A stretch of DNA of 64,000 nucleotides from Pseudonocardia autotrophica. Lineage in GTDB: Bacteria; Actinomycetota; Actinomycetes; Mycobacteriales; Pseudonocardiaceae. Of this stretch, positions 62,152 to 64,000 are shown piece by piece. A model generated the notes under the pieces. The model searched no databases and was not told the origin of the DNA. It saw only the letters and a program-made list of their open reading frames with translations. Both the position numbers and the translations under genes were made by a program. Each line of letters begins with the position of its first letter. Position 1 is the stretch's first letter. The stretch covers positions 6,882,001 to 6,946,000 of the forward strand of contig NZ_AP018920.1 in the NCBI RefSeq assembly GCF_003945385.1, in the 5' to 3' direction.

Positions 62152-63353
62152 GGCGCGAACCCGGCCGGATTCTCACCACCCACGGCGGGAACCTGCCCCG
62201 CCCCGCCGACCTGGACGAGCTGATCGGCGACGGCGAGCCGTCGCGGGAACGGCTGCAGGAGCGGCTCCCCGGGGCCGTCGCCGAGGTCGTCGCCCAGCAG
62301 ATCGACTGCGGGCTGGACGTGATCAACGACGGGGAGTACGTCAAGGCCGCGAACATGGCGGGCTACAGCGGCTACATCCACGCCAGGGTGACCGGCTGGG
62401 AGGTGCTGGACATCGACCCGGCGATCGGGCCGAAGCGAGCCTTCGTCGCCGCCCGGGACCAGGCCGACTTCCCCGGTACCTACGAGTCCGGGCTGTGGCT
62501 GACCGGCTCCGGCGGGCCGGTCCGGCCCGGTTTCGCCACGCCCGGCGCCGCGCCGCGCCTGCCGACCACCGAGCGCGTCTGCACCGGCCCGATCCGCTAC
62601 ACCGGCCACGACGCGATCGCCGCCGACGTGGCGGCGCTGACGTCGGCGGTCGAGGGCAAGCCGGTGGACGGTTTCATCGCCGCGCTCGGCCCGCTCAGCC
62701 TCGGTGCCGGCGCGCGCAACGCGCACTACGCCGACGAGCAGGAATACATGTTCGCCGTCGCCGAGGCGCTCCGCGAGGAGTACAAGGCCGTCACCGACGC
62801 CGGCCTCGTCCTGCAGATCGACGAGCCGGAGTTCGCGACGACCTGGCAGTTCCATCCGGAGTGGACGGTCGAGGAGCTCCGCCGGTACCTGGAGTTCGCG
62901 GTGGAGGTGCTGAACCACGCGATCGCGGGGCTGCCGTCCGAGCAGATCCGGATGCACTCCTGCTGGGGCAGCGGGCACCGGCCGCACACCCAGGACATCG
63001 GGCTGGTGCACATCGCCGACCTGCTGGTGAAGGTGAACGCGGGCGCGTACGCGATCGAGTCGGGCAACGTCCGGCACGCGCACGAGTGGCGGGTCTGGCA
63101 GGACGTGAAGCTGCCGGAGGGCAAGATCCTCGCCCCCGGCGTCGTCAGCCACGCGACCGACCTGGTGGAACACCCCGAGCTGGTGGCCGAGCGGCTGGTC
63201 AACTTCGCGAGCGTGGTCGGTGCGGAGAACCTGCAGGCCGGAACCGACTGCGGCATCGGTTCGCGGGTCGGCCACGCCGAGATCGCCTGGGCGAAGCTCC
63301 GCTCGCTCGCCGAGGGTGCCGCGATCGCCGGTAAGCGTCTGCACCCGGCCTGA
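62148..63353 (+). CDS. MetE-like (cobalamin-independent methionine synthase family) protein
   Basis: A 401-residue single-barrel protein related to the MetE catalytic half and to epoxyalkane:coenzyme M transferases. Candidate zinc ligands are His and Cys in IRMHSCWGSGH and Cys in GTDCGIGSR, with LLVKVNAGAYAIESGN between. It starts ILTTHGGNLPRP, a pattern common in MetE-like proteins of catabolic clusters. It may transfer an alkyl or methyl group to a thiol, or act as a lyase. It differs from the methionine synthase at 22088. Confidence 0.75.
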   Translation: MRREPGRILTTHGGNLPRPADLDELIGDGEPSRERLQERLPGAVAEVVAQQIDCGLDVINDGEYVKAANMAGYSGYIHARVTGWEVLDIDPAIGPKRAFVAARDQADFPGTYESGLWLTGSGGPVRPGFATPGAAPRLPTTERVCTGPIRYTGHDAIAADVAALTSAVEGKPVDGFIAALGPLSLGAGARNAHYADEQEYMFAVAEALREEYKAVTDAGLVLQIDEPEFATTWQFHPEWTVEELRRYLEFAVEVLNHAIAGLPSEQIRMHSCWGSGHRPHTQDIGLVHIADLLVKVNAGAYAIESGNVRHAHEWRVWQDVKLPEGKILAPGVVSHATDLVEHPELVAERLVNFASVVGAENLQAGTDCGIGSRVGHAEIAWAKLRSLAEGAAIAGKRLHPA

Positions 63354-63406
63354 CCGGTGGTCAGGTCCCGATCCCCCGAATTCCCGCACTGGCCAATGGA
63401 GGTCAC

Positions 63407-64000
63407 GTGAGAGAGCACCGAAACCACCTTCGTCCGAGTCCCGGTCACCGACGTCCTGGTAGCCGACGCCCCGGTAGCCGGCGAGGCACGGTGTGCCGTG
63501 CGCTCGGCCTGCTGACCGTGTCCGCCCTGATCGTCGCGGGTTGCGGCGGCGGAGGCGGTGCGACGGAGCCGGGCGGCGGCGAGCACGACCCGAACGCGGT
63601 CTTCAAGTACGCGGTTCCGGGCATGCCCACCTCGTTCGATCCCCGGCAGGCCGCGCCGCTGGACCCGGTCTTCCTGGACGTGGTCTACGAGAGCCTGATC
63701 GGCCGCACCCCCGCGGGCGACATCGAGCCGGGCCTGGCCACCGAATGGGAGCTGTCCGACGACAACCGGGTCCTCGATCTCACCCTGCGCGAGGGGGTCA
63801 CCTTCACCGACGGCGCGCCGTTCGACTCGGCCGCGGTGGTCACCTCGCTCGAGGCGTTCCGCGAGTCGGGTGCGCAGAAGACCGTGCTCGCACCGCTGCA
63901 GACGGTGGAGGCGACCGGGCCGAACTCGGTCCGGCTGACCTTCGACGCCCCGTCCGGCTACATGGTCAACGCCCTGGCGGGCGAGGCGGGCATCGTCGTG
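63407..64000 (+). CDS. Family 5 extracellular solute-binding lipoprotein (3' end outside window)
   Basis: An open frame from GTG 63407 (RBS GGAGG) to the window end, 198 codons so far. It has an unusually long Arg/Pro-rich N-terminus of about 30 residues (PGSRRPGSRRG), then a hydrophobic stretch and the lipobox LIVAGC. The mature start is FKYAVPGMPTSFDPRQAAPL, then GLATEWELSDDNRVLDLTLR with EGVTFTDGAPF, typical of dipeptide/nickel-type binding proteins. It is almost certainly the binding component of the ABC transporter at 53715-57652. Confidence 0.88.
   Translation, partial: MREHRNHLRPSPGHRRPGSRRPGSRRGTVCRALGLLTVSALIVAGCGGGGGATEPGGGEHDPNAVFKYAVPGMPTSFDPRQAAPLDPVFLDVVYESLIGRTPAGDIEPGLATEWELSDDNRVLDLTLREGVTFTDGAPFDSAAVVTSLEAFRESGAQKTVLAPLQTVEATGPNSVRLTFDAPSGYMVNALAGEAGIVV

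Noticed and set aside
1..64000. Insertion sequences, prophage, tRNA or rRNA genes
   Set aside because: No transposase, integrase, structural phage gene, terminal inverted repeats or recognisable structural RNA was found on either strand.

Overview
The window is about 64 kb of very GC-rich DNA with strong G/C third-position bias, many GTG starts, back-to-back ATGA/GTGA gene overlaps and frequent leaderless-looking promoters. With a mycobacterial-type adenosine kinase, chaplin-like secreted proteins, IclR/TetR/Lrp/PucR-type regulators and IpdAB-like proteins, this points to an actinobacterium of the Pseudonocardiaceae, most likely Pseudonocardia; that is inference from content and style, not a database match. 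I see no rRNA, tRNA, CRISPR array, insertion sequence or phage gene.

Region 1 (1-17.4 kb) is mixed housekeeping and envelope functions: the tail of an alkaline-shock/AmaP locus, a membrane protein, an aldo/keto reductase, a ChrB-like protein coupled to a P-type cation ATPase, an alpha/beta hydrolase and an acyl-CoA thioesterase, two paralogous chaplin-like secreted proteins with nearly identical promoter and leader elements, an Lrp/LysE exporter pair, a DUF4232 lipoprotein, a TetR/MFS efflux pair, a DUF1345 membrane protein, a secreted PHB-depolymerase-like esterase and a polar amino-acid ABC importer with a palindromic operator over its -35 box.

Region 2 (17.4-29.7 kb) is a complete, dedicated methyl cycle. 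One tightly packed minus-strand operon carries, in transcription order, a MetV-like cysteine-rich MTHFR partner, MetF, a 503-residue SAM-dependent methyltransferase of unknown target, a short cobalamin-independent methionine synthase, MetK, AhcY, PurU and adenosine kinase. A PucR/CdaR-type regulator and a fused homocysteine S-methyltransferase/MTHFR diverge from it. Everything needed to make SAM, use it, and clear SAH and adenosine is present together with one unassigned methyltransferase, so this is the best candidate for an undescribed system here.

Region 3 (29.8-64 kb, continuing past the end) is a large catabolic island. It holds amidohydrolase-superfamily enzymes, an HpcH/HpaI aldolase, a cupin, an IpdA/IpdB-like pair split around two alpha/beta hydrolases and an acyl-CoA ligase, an aldo/keto reductase, an aldehyde and a zinc alcohol dehydrogenase, a VOC-fold enzyme, a class A flavin monooxygenase, a beta-oxidation-like module (acyl-CoA dehydrogenase, ligase, two MaoC proteins, amidohydrolase), a KstD-like flavoprotein, an IclR regulator, a dipeptide-type ABC importer, a double CaiB/BaiF protein, an NHL-repeat protein and a MetE-like protein. 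It looks like a pathway for importing, CoA-activating and degrading an aromatic or heterocyclic compound; the substrate cannot be read from sequence. Its intergenic regions share short motifs (ATCGGAC, GTCCAATAATCG, ACAAC half-sites), including four tandem 12-bp repeats, which suggests a common regulator, perhaps the IclR protein.
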